This document shows, piece by piece, positions 31,847 to 40,483 of a DNA stretch of 64,000 bases. The translations under genes were made by a program, and so were the position numbers. The DNA comes from Staphylococcus durrellii. GTDB lineage: Bacteria; Bacillota; Bacilli; Staphylococcales; Staphylococcaceae. The stretch spans positions 2,232,001-2,296,000 of the forward strand of contig NZ_JADIIO010000001.1 in NCBI RefSeq assembly GCF_015594545.1, in the 5' to 3' direction. Each line of letters opens with the position of its first letter. The stretch's first letter is position 1. Under the pieces are notes generated by a model. That model saw only the letters and a list, made by a program, of their open reading frames with translations, did not search any database and was not told the origin of the DNA.

Positions 31847-32159
31847 TTTTAACACCTCTATTAAACAATTTTTTTAATATAAAACTCAAATTTTCATCAC
31901 TTTGTCTCAATGGAAAATCAAAATATAAAGTTAAGCAAGTTCACCTAATTTAGCACGCTCCTTATTATTTTAATTTGATCATTATCATAAAAATCATGAA
32001 ATTTTATGCACTACAATATTGCAACCGCTTACACAAAGATGTAAAAAAATATTCTATATAAATTTATATAGAATAAAATGTAATAAGACTTTACTATAAG
32101 TTTTTATTTCGGTCAATACTCAAGTACAATTTAATTTTGAAAAACATATTTCTATAAAA

Positions 32160-32188
32160 AACTTTGTGATAGACTATCACAAAGCATC
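32160..32188 (-). terminator. Terminator after the NSS transporter
   Basis: Perfect stem CTTTGTGATA (32162-32171) / TATCACAAAG (32175-32184). On the minus strand it is followed by TTTTTTATAG. The AT-rich stretch 31847-32159 upstream of the lipase contains no gene I can support. Confidence 0.75.
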
Positions 32189-32196
32189 TTACTTAT

Positions 32197-33525
32197 TTAG
32201 AAAAATTGGACGATAAAGATTACCAAAATAACTACAGGCAACACAAATTTAATTAATAAATACCATGGTATGAACAATTTGAATTTGTCTCTACCAAAAT
32301 GTTGCTTTAGCTCTTCTATTTTTAATAAATGCCCCACTACTAAAGTCGTTCCTAATGCACCTAATGGCATTAATATATTAGAAACAAGAAAATCCATATT
32401 ATCGAATATCGATCCGGCTCCGAATTGGATATAACTTAGACTACTAAATGATAACGTTGCAGGAATACTTAATAAAAATACTAAAACACTACCTATTACA
32501 GCAACTTTTTTACGTTTCGTATTATCATTCTTAGTAAAATTTGAAACGTTAAGTTCTAATAATGATATAGATGATGTTAGTGCTGCAAACAAGAATAAAA
32601 TTAAAAATACAAAGTAAATAAATGTACCAAAAGACATTTGTTCAAAGACACTTGGCAGCACTTTAAATAATAATCCTGGCCCTTCAGTCGGCTTATATCC
32701 AAAAGCAGAAATAGCTGGAAAAATAGCTAACCCTGCTAATACCGATACCAAAATATTCATAATAACGATTGAAATTGCAGAAGTTTTTATCGTCATTTCT
32801 TTCGATGCATAACTTGCGTAAGTAATCATCCCAGTCGTACCTAGTGATAGCGTAAAGAATGATTGACCCAATGCAAATAAGGTACCCTTCACAGATATAT
32901 CATCTAAACGAGGCTCTAATATGTAATGCACGCCTGCCATTGCTCCATCCAACGATAGTGATTTAATGACGATAATAATCAAACATATAAACAATAAAGG
33001 CATCATAAACTTTGAAGCTTTCTCTAATCCTAGTTCTACACCCAACATAACAATAATCATCGTTAATAAGATAAACACACCTTGTCCAAGAATAGTAAGC
33101 CATGGATTAGTAATAATTTGATCAAAGTTAATTTTACTTAATCCAGTATCACTAAAAGTAACTAATTGCATGAAAACCTTAAAAAGATAAATTATTATCC
33201 ATCCACCGATAACACTGTAAAAAGCAAATAATATAAATACTGCTAAATTACCATTCCACCCAATAATATTTAGCCATTTACGCGCAGTTAATTTTTCATA
33301 TATTTTGGTAGTATAAGTTCTTCCCATTTTACCAACTGTAAATTCCATTATTAATAGAGGTAAGCCTACGAGCAGCGTAAAAATTAAAAACATAAGTAAA
33401 AAAGCTCCGCCACCATATACGCCTGCCATGTATGGAAATTTCCACATTGCACCCAGTCCTATAGCAGAACCTGCACTGGCTAAAATAAATCCAGTCGATG
33501 TCTTCCATTGCGATTGATTCTTCAT
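32197..33525 (-). CDS. Sodium-dependent transporter, NSS (LeuT/MhsT-like) family
   Basis: 442 residues from the ATG at 33525; the ATG 9 bases earlier touches the AGAAGGA ribosome site. About eleven membrane helices. The family's sodium/substrate site GSAIGLGAMWKFPYMAGVYGGGAF is at the N-terminus (~18-41), followed by LLVGLPLLIMEFTVGK. It most likely imports a hydrophobic amino acid with Na+. Substrate not deducible. Confidence 0.88.
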   Translation of the reverse strand: MKNQSQWKTSTGFILASAGSAIGLGAMWKFPYMAGVYGGGAFLLMFLIFTLLVGLPLLIMEFTVGKMGRTYTTKIYEKLTARKWLNIIGWNGNLAVFILFAFYSVIGGWIIIYLFKVFMQLVTFSDTGLSKINFDQIITNPWLTILGQGVFILLTMIIVMLGVELGLEKASKFMMPLLFICLIIIVIKSLSLDGAMAGVHYILEPRLDDISVKGTLFALGQSFFTLSLGTTGMITYASYASKEMTIKTSAISIVIMNILVSVLAGLAIFPAISAFGYKPTEGPGLLFKVLPSVFEQMSFGTFIYFVFLILFLFAALTSSISLLELNVSNFTKNDNTKRKKVAVIGSVLVFLLSIPATLSFSSLSYIQFGAGSIFDNMDFLVSNILMPLGALGTTLVVGHLLKIEELKQHFGRDKFKLFIPWYLLIKFVLPVVILVIFIVQFF

Positions 33526-33612
33526 AATCGTCATCCTTCTAACTTTATTACGTTAAAGCGTTCAAATAGTGCAGAAAATAATATATCATGTCTAGCAATG
33601 GAACTCAATAGA

Positions 33613-33945
33613 AACAAACTAATTCACATCAAAAACATAGCTCTTAAATAAGAACGATGTTTAATAAATTACACACATCAAAAAATTTAAAATTATAGTG
33701 TTTCTCCAGAGCAATTAGATTCACAAATTAAATGATTATAACAACATCATGCTCGATGCTTAACACTTGCTGAAGATAAAAAATATAAGCAAAAAGGTAA
33801 ATTTCCAAAATATAGTTAATGGATAAATTTCAATGATATGGATCGGACTATACATAATAACGCTTATCCTATTTTGAAAAAACATAAAGTTCCGAGTACT
33901 GGCTTTGTGATAACTCAACATGTTGGCACAATTACAAACAAGTAA
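33613..33945 (+). pseudogene. icaB: Relic of icaB (PIA/PNAG deacetylase)
   Basis: Reading in the frame of 33637 through all stops gives fragments matching remembered IcaB: NYSVSPEQLDSQIK, then KYKQKGKFPKYS, stop, [20 protein letters not shown], then [16 protein letters not shown]. Intact IcaB has ...[45 protein letters not shown]. At least five stops interrupt the frame and one catalytic-motif Asp is Asn (FND for FDD). Only about a third of the gene remains. No icaA, icaD or icaR is visible next to it. Confidence 0.8.
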
Positions 33946-33981
33946 ATATTCAATACCTTATTAAGCAAAAATAAATTTATG

Positions 33982-34339
33982 CTTGGCAGGATATTTTACT
34001 TTTCCGTAGGAGGATTTATGAGATATCATTATCCATCGATATTATCTTTGTTACCAAATTATATTGTCATTGTAATATCACTTGTTGCCATAGTAAGTTC
34101 ATTTTCATTCCTTATTTACTTGTTACACCCAATTAGATTTGTGGTTTAAATATACAAGTATTTTCGAGCGTCATGCAGTGATCTTTTTAGCAATGTCGTT
34201 ACTACTCGTTTTAGATATATGTATACTTTAAAAAGAATTTAAAATCTTTAAATTTGTAATGGGTAAACAACTTTATAATTATTGTATGGATGTAACACGG
34301 GCAAATAACGCTATTGATAAAGATGAGCGATCAGCATAA
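33982..34339 (+). pseudogene. icaC: Relic of icaC (PIA/PNAG membrane acyltransferase)
   Basis: Directly after the icaB relic, on the same strand. Frame 33982 reads LGRIFYFSVGGFMRYHYPSI...SSFSFLIYLLHPIRF then stop at 34147; frame 34145 continues FKYTSIFERHAVIFLAMSLL, an in-frame stop at 34229, and KEFKIFKFVMGKQLYN. These match the C-terminal third of IcaC (GWIFYFFLGAYMGYNYE...SAFSFFIYLLHPI...VFLAISLL...REFYIFRFIIGKQPYK) with an internal deletion, one frameshift and one stop. Confidence 0.8.
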
Positions 34340-34361
34340 TATTATATAGTTTAAACAGAAT

Positions 34362-34393
34362 TAAAGACATTACTTTTTAGCAATGTCTTTTTT
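34362..34393 (+). terminator. Terminator after the ica relic
   Basis: Stem AAAGACATT / AATGTCTTT with a ten-base loop and TTTTTT, on the plus strand. It ends the old icaC transcript and separates it from brnQ. Confidence 0.7.
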
Positions 34394-34429
34394 ATGTGAA
34401 ATTGAAAAACTATGTTATCAGAAAATTCT

Positions 34430-34458
34430 TTGTACTCTGAACAATACTATGGTATGCT
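34430..34458 (+). promoter_or_regulatory. Candidate brnQ promoter
   Basis: TTGTAC (34430-34435), 17-base spacer, TATGCT (34453-34458). It lies inside an apparent 5' extension of the brnQ frame, arguing that the extension is untranslated leader. Confidence 0.45.
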
Positions 34459-34523
34459 ATATTCGTTTTTTGGAAATTTATTTTTCTATAACATTAATTA
34501 TAAAAATAGTTGGAGACATCGAC

Positions 34524-35831
34524 ATGAATAAAATAATTATCATCTCAGGACTTATGCTTTTTTCATTCTTTTTTGGAGCTGGCAATCTTATTTTCCCACC
34601 TATGTTAGGTTATACCGCCCAAAATCATATGTGGCTTGCAATGTGTGGTTTTGCTATCACAGGTATTATTATGCCATATTTGACAGTTATAGTAGTTGCC
34701 TACATGAATGGTGGAGTCGAAAGTATTGGACGCAAAGTACATCCAATATTCGGTCTGGTATTCGCGATATGTGTCTACTTATCTATTGGTGCACTATACG
34801 GTATACCACGTGCTGCTAATGTAGCATATGAGATAGGGACCAAAAACATTTTGCCTGTGCATAATCACGTTACACTAATCATCTTTTCATTATTATTTTT
34901 CTTTGTAGTGTATATTGTTGCATTATATCCTAATAGAATTGTCGATAATTTAGGTAAATATTTAACACCTATATTAATATTTATTATTTTATTGCTATGT
35001 ATACTCGTTTTTATTCATCCAGAAACATCTATTAAACAGCCTATGGGAGAATACGCACATATGCCAGTTGTTTCCGGTGTTCTAAAAGGTTATTTCACTA
35101 TGGACTTAATTGCTGCACTTGCATTTTCCGTAGTGATTGTCCAAACATTTAAATTAAATGGTATTTCTGAACGCAAAGAACTTATAACAAGTGTCGCCAA
35201 ATCTGGTTTTATTTCTGCAATACTATTAGCAGTAATATATTTTTCATTAGCTTATTTAGGTGCTACAACAGCTCATCACGGCTTTAAAAATGGCACGGCT
35301 ATTTTAACTTATAATACATTACGCGTATTTGGGCCCTATGGCAATATTATTTTTGGTATCATCGTAATACTTGCCTGCCTAACGACTTGTATTGGTTTAG
35401 TTAATGCTTGTTCAGCATTTGCAATGAAAAAGTTGCCAAAGATTTCTTATAAAAAATTCGTATTACTATTTTCATTACTCGGTTTTATCGTCTCAACACT
35501 AGGTTTAAACTTAATCTTGCAAATAGCAGTACCATTATTAACATTTATTTATCCAACATCTATCGTTTTAGTGTTAATGACTTTTATCAGCATATTTATC
35601 AAATACGAATTAAAATATGCTTTTATTATTCCAACAATTATTACTTTAATTATATCAATTTTGCAGATTTTATCCGATTTCAATATTAGTAAAAACATTA
35701 ATGCCTTTTATCAACTTATACCATTTTCAAATTATCAATTAGCATGGCTAATGCCATTTACTATATTAGCTATACTAGGACTAATAATCGATTATTTCCT
35801 AAGAAATAAATCCGAAAAAAGTATATCTTAA
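34524..35831 (+). CDS. brnQ: Branched-chain amino acid:cation symporter BrnQ
   Basis: 435 residues from ATG at 34524 (GGAGA 7 bases upstream). About twelve membrane helices, LIVCS family; diagnostic segments are FSFFFGAGNLIFPPMLGY at the N-terminus and SIGALYGIPRAANVAYEIG. It imports Leu, Ile or Val with Na+ or H+. An apparent 47-residue upstream extension has no family similarity and contains the probable promoter. Confidence 0.9.
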   Translation: MNKIIIISGLMLFSFFFGAGNLIFPPMLGYTAQNHMWLAMCGFAITGIIMPYLTVIVVAYMNGGVESIGRKVHPIFGLVFAICVYLSIGALYGIPRAANVAYEIGTKNILPVHNHVTLIIFSLLFFFVVYIVALYPNRIVDNLGKYLTPILIFIILLLCILVFIHPETSIKQPMGEYAHMPVVSGVLKGYFTMDLIAALAFSVVIVQTFKLNGISERKELITSVAKSGFISAILLAVIYFSLAYLGATTAHHGFKNGTAILTYNTLRVFGPYGNIIFGIIVILACLTTCIGLVNACSAFAMKKLPKISYKKFVLLFSLLGFIVSTLGLNLILQIAVPLLTFIYPTSIVLVLMTFISIFIKYELKYAFIIPTIITLIISILQILSDFNISKNINAFYQLIPFSNYQLAWLMPFTILAILGLIIDYFLRNKSEKSIS

Positions 35832-35953
35832 AAATTGATTTGTTCTTTTTATTCCAAATAATACATTTTAACTGCTCAAACAGTGTGAGTAATATATACT
35901 ATTGCCTACAGTTGTTACTAACTTTTGAATAACTAATAACGAGGCTATGAAAT

Positions 35954-36292
35954 TTGGCAATATTTAGTGACTATTTAAAAGTGGTAAAAGAAGACATCGA
36001 TAGAGATAAAATAACACCGATATTTAATTGTATTTACGAAAAGCAGCCAAATTAGAAACAACAATAAAATGGAATCAGCAAATGTTCACAAACCACGGTA
36101 CATTTATAATTGGATATAGTAGTGCCAAACAACATTTTTCCATAACTCCAGAAGCAACAGGTATGAAACAATTCAGCACTCAAATAAAGCCTGGCTGGAT
36201 ACAGTTTAACTGCAAACTTACACCGTATATTATGGACACAAGAAGTAGATTATAAATTACTGAGAAAAAAGATTATACAAAATTATGGATGA
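35954..36292 (+). pseudogene. Relic of a DUF1801/YdhG-like protein
   Basis: Three frames together encode one protein: MAIFSDYLKVVKEDIDRDKI (frame 35954, stop at 36053), then LETTIKWNQQMFTNHGTFII and GYSSAKQHFSITPEATGMKQF, then GYSLTANLHRILWTQEVDYK with stop at 36290. The middle part is the signature of DUF1801 (iron-chaperone-like YdhG) proteins. At least two frameshifts make it non-functional. Confidence 0.7.
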
Positions 36293-36359
36293 AACAATAA
36301 TAACTATATGATATTTCAATAATTACTTTATTAATTATCATTTATTGTCCACAACAAAC

Positions 36360-36397
36360 AAGGCATACCATCAATCATTATTGATGATATGCCTTTA
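36360..36397 (-). terminator. Terminator of the LPXTG gene
   Basis: Stem AAGGCATA...ATGCCTT with internal ATCAA/TTGAT pairing, directly after the surface protein stop on the minus strand. Confidence 0.7.
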
Positions 36398-36408
36398 TTT
36401 GATTTGTA

Positions 36409-39400
36409 TTAATCTTCCTGTTTTTTACGTCTACCTATTAAAGTCAAAATACCTAATAATGATAATACCGCACCTAAAATTGGTGTAGTTGCTGAAGTAC
36501 TATCTCCAGTATTTGGTAATTTCTTATTAGTAGCAGATTGGTTATTTTGCGTTGCAGAAGCTGTATTTTTTACCTTTTGCATTTTTTGTGTTGTTACAGC
36601 ATGTGCTTTATTATTTACCGTTGTCATTTCTTGGGATTTTTTAATATTCACTACTTTCGGTGTTGATTGCAGCGCATTCTTATCTTTCGCTACACGTGAA
36701 TTACCGTTTGTTACTTCATTACCCATAGATTCATCTACTACTAGTTTTCCATCTCTATTTAAGTTGTCATTAGATTGATTACCTTTTGGATTAGTAGCTA
36801 CTTTACTTGAAGCATCTCTTGGTGGTTGCGCTACTTTATTTTTACCATCTTGTATACCCATGTTTTGAGGTTTTTTAGTATCTACCTGCAGGCCATCTTG
36901 TGGCTTCATGTCTTTCTTTTTAGATGAATGATTACCAGATTGTTGTTGATTGCCTTTTGGTTGTGATTGATTATTACTAGAATTACCATCCTCTTGTGGA
37001 GCATTACTGTTTCCACCGTTTTGCTTACTACCTTGATTATCTTTCACATCAGATTGTTGGTCAATGTGATGCTGTGATTTTCGATTTTGTTGATCTAAGT
37101 CTTTAACTACGCCATTCCACTCTGGGCCTAAGTTTTCTAAATCAATTGTTTCTTCTGGATAATCTGGGGCCACTTTTTGTGCTTCTATGTCTTTAACTAC
37201 GCCATCCCATTCTGGCCCTAAATTCGTTAAATCGACTGTCTCTTCTGTTCTCTCTGGTACCTGATCTGATTCTAATTGACGGTTTACGTCATCCCACTCT
37301 GGTCCTAAGTTCGTTAAATCGACCGTCTCTTCTGTTCTCTCTGGTACTTTATCTGATTCTAATTGACGTGTTACGTCATCCCATTCTTTACCTAAGTTCG
37401 TTAAATCGATTGTTTCTTCTGTTCTCTCTGGTACCTTATCTCCTTCTAATTGACGGTTTACTTCATCCCATTCTGGCCCTAAATTCGTTAAGTCCACTGT
37501 CTCTTCTGTTCTCTCTGGTACCTTATCTCCTTCTAATTGACGGTTTACTTCATCCCATTCTGGCCCTAAATTCGTTAAGTCCACTGTCTCTTCAGATTTT
37601 TCAGGAACCTTTTCTGCTTCTAGTTGACGTGTTACGTCATCCCATTCTTTACCTAGGTTCGCTAAATCGACCGTCTCTTCTGTTCTCTCTGGTACCTTAT
37701 CTCCTTCTAATTGACGGTTTACTTCATCCCATTCTGGTCCTAAATTCGTTAAGTCCACTGTCTCTTCTGTTCTCTCTGGTACCTTATCTGCTTCTAGTTG
37801 ACGTGTTACTTCATCCCATTCTTTACCTAAGTTCGCTAAATCGACCGTCTCTTCTGTTCGTTCCGGTACTTTATCTGCTTCAAGTTGATGTGTTACTTCA
37901 TCCCATTCTTTACCTAAGTTCGCTAAATCGACCGTCTCTTCTGTTCGTTCCGGTACTTTATCTGCTTCTAATTGACGTGTTACGTCATCCCACTCTGGAC
38001 CTAGGTTTGTTAAATCGATTGTCTCTTTATCAGGTGCAACATTTTGATTAGAGTTATTAGTTGTATTTGAAACCGGTCCATTTGATGATTGTGTACTCAC
38101 TGTTCCTTGAATTGATGTAGAGGATACCGTTGAATTTCCGTTGCCACTTGAAGCATTGTTATTAGCTCTTCCGACATCTGATGGACCTGCTGCTAAAGAT
38201 GGTGTTTGGTTTTTCGGTGACACACTATTATTTGCTACAGAATTATTTTTAGGACGTGACGGCGCAAGCCATTTAGATAATTCAGGGCTTACCGCTCCAT
38301 TACCACTACCATACGGTGAACCAAATGGTGATTTTAAAGGTGTAGTCGGAGTATTATTATTCTGCTTTGGTGTTAAGTTATTGTTATTTTGTTGAGGCGA
38401 TGAGCTTTGAAAGCTACCTATAAATGGTACCAGTGTGCCATCAGATAAAGTAACTGTTCCATATTTATCTACACTAATCGCATCTTTGCCAAGAACATTT
38501 CCAACAGCATTCTTTAATTGATCTTCTGGTGTAAGCGTACCACCTTGATTATTTGAAGATGTACTATGCTTTTGATCTTGAACATTCGTATTAGGCGTGT
38601 TTACTGAATTATTATTTCTACTAGGTTGGGTACTTGGCTGATTTCCTTGCGTTCCTTGAAATTGCCCAACAAATGGTACCTGTGTGCCATCCGATAATGT
38701 AACTGTTCCATATTTATCTACACTAGTCACATCTTTGCCAAGAACATTTCCAACAGCATTCTTTAATTGATCTTCTGGTGTAAGCGTACCACCTTGATTA
38801 TTTGAAGATGTACTATGCTTTTGATCTTGAACATTCGTATTAGGCGTGTTTACTGAATTATTATTTCTACTAAGTTGGGTACTTGGCTGATTTCCTTGCG
38901 TTCCTTGAAATTGCCCAACAAATGGTACCTGTGTGCCATCCGATAATGTAACTGTTCCATATTTATCTACACTAGTCACATCTTTGCCAAGAACATTTCC
39001 AACAGCATTCTTTAATTGATTTTCTGGTGTAAGCGTACCACCTTGATTATTTGAAGGTGTACTATGCTTTTGATCTTGAATATTCGTATTAGACGCACTT
39101 GCTTGATTATTAGCTGAATTACTATTTGTTGATTGGGAAGGTGCATCTAGTGCACTTGAGCGTCCGGAATCTAAAGTTGTGTTGTTTACTGGATTTAAAG
39201 CTGAAAAATAGTTAGGAGCCGTATGAGCACCATAGTAATTATCTTTTGATCCACCTAAGTTTCCATATCCACCACGAGGATTATATGCATCTAAAGTGGT
39301 TGTATTTACTGGGTTTAAATTTGAGAAATTAGTGTGAGCTGCTTTACCATTATTTGAATTAAATTGATTATTTTCTATGTCGGCAGCCCTAGCAGAATCA

Positions 39401-39519
39401 TCATATAATCCAAATATAAATATCGAAGAAACTAAAGCTGAAATAACACCAACTTTGTATTTTCTCAATGAATAATTTTTTTGGTTCTTTCTACTTAAAT
39501 CATTAAAATATCTCTTCAT
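36409..39519 (-). CDS. LPXTG cell-wall-anchored surface protein with two repeat families
   Basis: 1,036 residues. A YSIRK-type signal (NYSLRKYKVGVISALVSS, cleavage near ARA, ~45) is followed by two LNPVNxTTLD motifs (68-77, 108-117); three modules with an 83-residue period (~144-372; core LTPEDQLKNAVGNVLGKD...KYGTVTLSDGTQVPF); a Ser/Asn/Pro linker; eleven 29-residue acidic repeats (~499-808; ETVDLTNLGPEWDEV then QLE.DKVPERTE); a Asn/Gln/Lys-rich wall-spanning region; and LPNTG (1001-1005), a hydrophobic helix and RRKKQED. Sortase A should anchor it. The ligand is unknown and I recognise no described adhesin. The AGGAG site is 14 bases from the start, with a three-codon mini-ORF between them. 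Confidence 0.9.
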   Translation of the reverse strand: MKRYFNDLSRKNQKNYSLRKYKVGVISALVSSIFIFGLYDDSARAADIENNQFNSNNGKAAHTNFSNLNPVNTTTLDAYNPRGGYGNLGGSKDNYYGAHTAPNYFSALNPVNNTTLDSGRSSALDAPSQSTNSNSANNQASASNTNIQDQKHSTPSNNQGGTLTPENQLKNAVGNVLGKDVTSVDKYGTVTLSDGTQVPFVGQFQGTQGNQPSTQLSRNNNSVNTPNTNVQDQKHSTSSNNQGGTLTPEDQLKNAVGNVLGKDVTSVDKYGTVTLSDGTQVPFVGQFQGTQGNQPSTQPSRNNNSVNTPNTNVQDQKHSTSSNNQGGTLTPEDQLKNAVGNVLGKDAISVDKYGTVTLSDGTLVPFIGSFQSSSPQQNNNNLTPKQNNNTPTTPLKSPFGSPYGSGNGAVSPELSKWLAPSRPKNNSVANNSVSPKNQTPSLAAGPSDVGRANNNASSGNGNSTVSSTSIQGTVSTQSSNGPVSNTTNNSNQNVAPDKETIDLTNLGPEWDDVTRQLEADKVPERTEETVDLANLGKEWDEVTHQLEADKVPERTEETVDLANLGKEWDEVTRQLEADKVPERTEETVDLTNLGPEWDEVNRQLEGDKVPERTEETVDLANLGKEWDDVTRQLEAEKVPEKSEETVDLTNLGPEWDEVNRQLEGDKVPERTEETVDLTNLGPEWDEVNRQLEGDKVPERTEETIDLTNLGKEWDDVTRQLESDKVPERTEETVDLTNLGPEWDDVNRQLESDQVPERTEETVDLTNLGPEWDGVVKDIEAQKVAPDYPEETIDLENLGPEWNGVVKDLDQQNRKSQHHIDQQSDVKDNQGSKQNGGNSNAPQEDGNSSNNQSQPKGNQQQSGNHSSKKKDMKPQDGLQVDTKKPQNMGIQDGKNKVAQPPRDASSKVATNPKGNQSNDNLNRDGKLVVDESMGNEVTNGNSRVAKDKNALQSTPKVVNIKKSQEMTTVNNKAHAVTTQKMQKVKNTASATQNNQSATNKKLPNTGDSTSATTPILGAVLSLLGILTLIGRRKKQED
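36952..38021 (-). repeat. 87-bp tandem repeats in the LPXTG gene
   Basis: Part of this interval (about 37090-38020) is made of eleven in-frame units of ~87 bp encoding the 29-residue repeat. Units alternate between LTNLGPEWDEVNRQLE and LANLGKEWDEVTRQLE versions, a pattern expected from unequal crossing-over of unit pairs. Confidence 0.85.
38400..39090 (-). repeat. 249-bp tandem modules in the LPXTG gene
   Basis: Three direct copies, period 249 bp, the first two nearly identical at the nucleotide level (for example around 38570-38700 and 38820-38950). They encode the 83-residue N-terminal modules; the third copy in protein order is truncated and more diverged. Confidence 0.85.
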
Positions 39520-39633
39520 AATGGCATCTAAATCTCCTCTCTATATTAAAAATTATATTCTTTAAACTATTATATAAACCTAACTCTCATTGAGAAGATG
39601 TATATGCTAAGTAGTAAAATATAGAGAAGATTA

Positions 39634-39664
39634 AGTAAAAAAAGTACGGTATAAATACCATGCT
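39634..39664 (-). terminator. Terminator after the esterase gene
   Basis: Minus-strand stem AGCATGGTAT / ATACCGTACT (one mismatch, one G-T) followed by seven T. Confidence 0.65.
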
Positions 39665-39676
39665 TTCAATTATTTA

Positions 39677-40417
39677 TTAATTATATTGTGACAGAAAATC
39701 TATTACATCATCTGTTACTGCTTCTTTCCCTTTACCTTGTGTCATTAAATGATGACATAAATCATAACCTTTAATATATTTTTGCTCATGTTCAATTTGC
39801 TTATAGATATAACTTGCACTTTTTTCATATGAAACTTCATCTTCTTTTCCATACTTTATCGCAATTGGAGCATCTATATGTTTAACGTTAGACATAATAT
39901 CATCTACCATTCGTTTAAATTTATATAACCCCGCTTCATATTGTGGTATTAGTGCAATTTGTCGATTGATTTCATCATTTTCTAATCCTAAAAGTTGCCC
40001 CATACGCGATCCATAATTTGCGAGTCTCATTTCTAAGCTTGCATCGTCTTTTTTATACGGTGTCGACATTACTACTACTGAATGTACCGCTTCTTCTTCA
40101 GCTAATTTCAATGATAATAATCCACCTAATGATACACCAAGTACCGTAATTTTTTCATAGCCTTCATCTTTTAATTTACGGAAACCTTCGTATGCGTCAT
40201 TCCACCAATCATGAATCGTATATTTCATTAATTCTGAAATCATTAATCCATGTCCCTGATATGCAGGTACCATGCACGTATAACCAATTTTATTTAATTT
40301 TGTAGCTAATAATTTTACGTCTCTAACCGTTCCAGTAAATGAATGTAGTAGCAATATTGCATGCTGTGCCCTTTCATTTTCTAAATATATTGAGTTAGGC
40401 TCTTTTACATTAATCAT
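39677..40417 (-). CDS. Alpha/beta hydrolase, carboxylesterase (Est30-like)
   Basis: 246 residues from ATG at 40417 (GGAGTG ~9 bases upstream). The oxyanion-region LLLHSFTGTVRDVKLLA, nucleophile elbow GVSLGG, and C-terminal histidine in LCHHLMTQGK are visible, as in the small bacterial monoacylglycerol-lipase/carboxylesterase group. No signal peptide, so it is cytoplasmic. Physiological ester unknown. Confidence 0.87.
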   Translation of the reverse strand: MINVKEPNSIYLENERAQHAILLLHSFTGTVRDVKLLATKLNKIGYTCMVPAYQGHGLMISELMKYTIHDWWNDAYEGFRKLKDEGYEKITVLGVSLGGLLSLKLAEEEAVHSVVVMSTPYKKDDASLEMRLANYGSRMGQLLGLENDEINRQIALIPQYEAGLYKFKRMVDDIMSNVKHIDAPIAIKYGKEDEVSYEKSASYIYKQIEHEQKYIKGYDLCHHLMTQGKGKEAVTDDVIDFLSQYN

Positions 40418-40483
40418 TTCATTTGTCACTCCAATTATTAATTCCAATACTAATAATACACCAGCGTCATTAATTTAAAAATA

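Noticed and set aside
34383..34523. 47-codon N-terminal extension of BrnQ
   Set aside because: It contains the probable promoter and lacks family similarity; the ATG at 34524 has the ribosome site.
37368..38051. 227-codon leucine-rich plus-strand ORF
   Set aside because: It is the antisense shadow of the 87-bp repeats of the LPXTG gene; its length results from the in-frame repeats.
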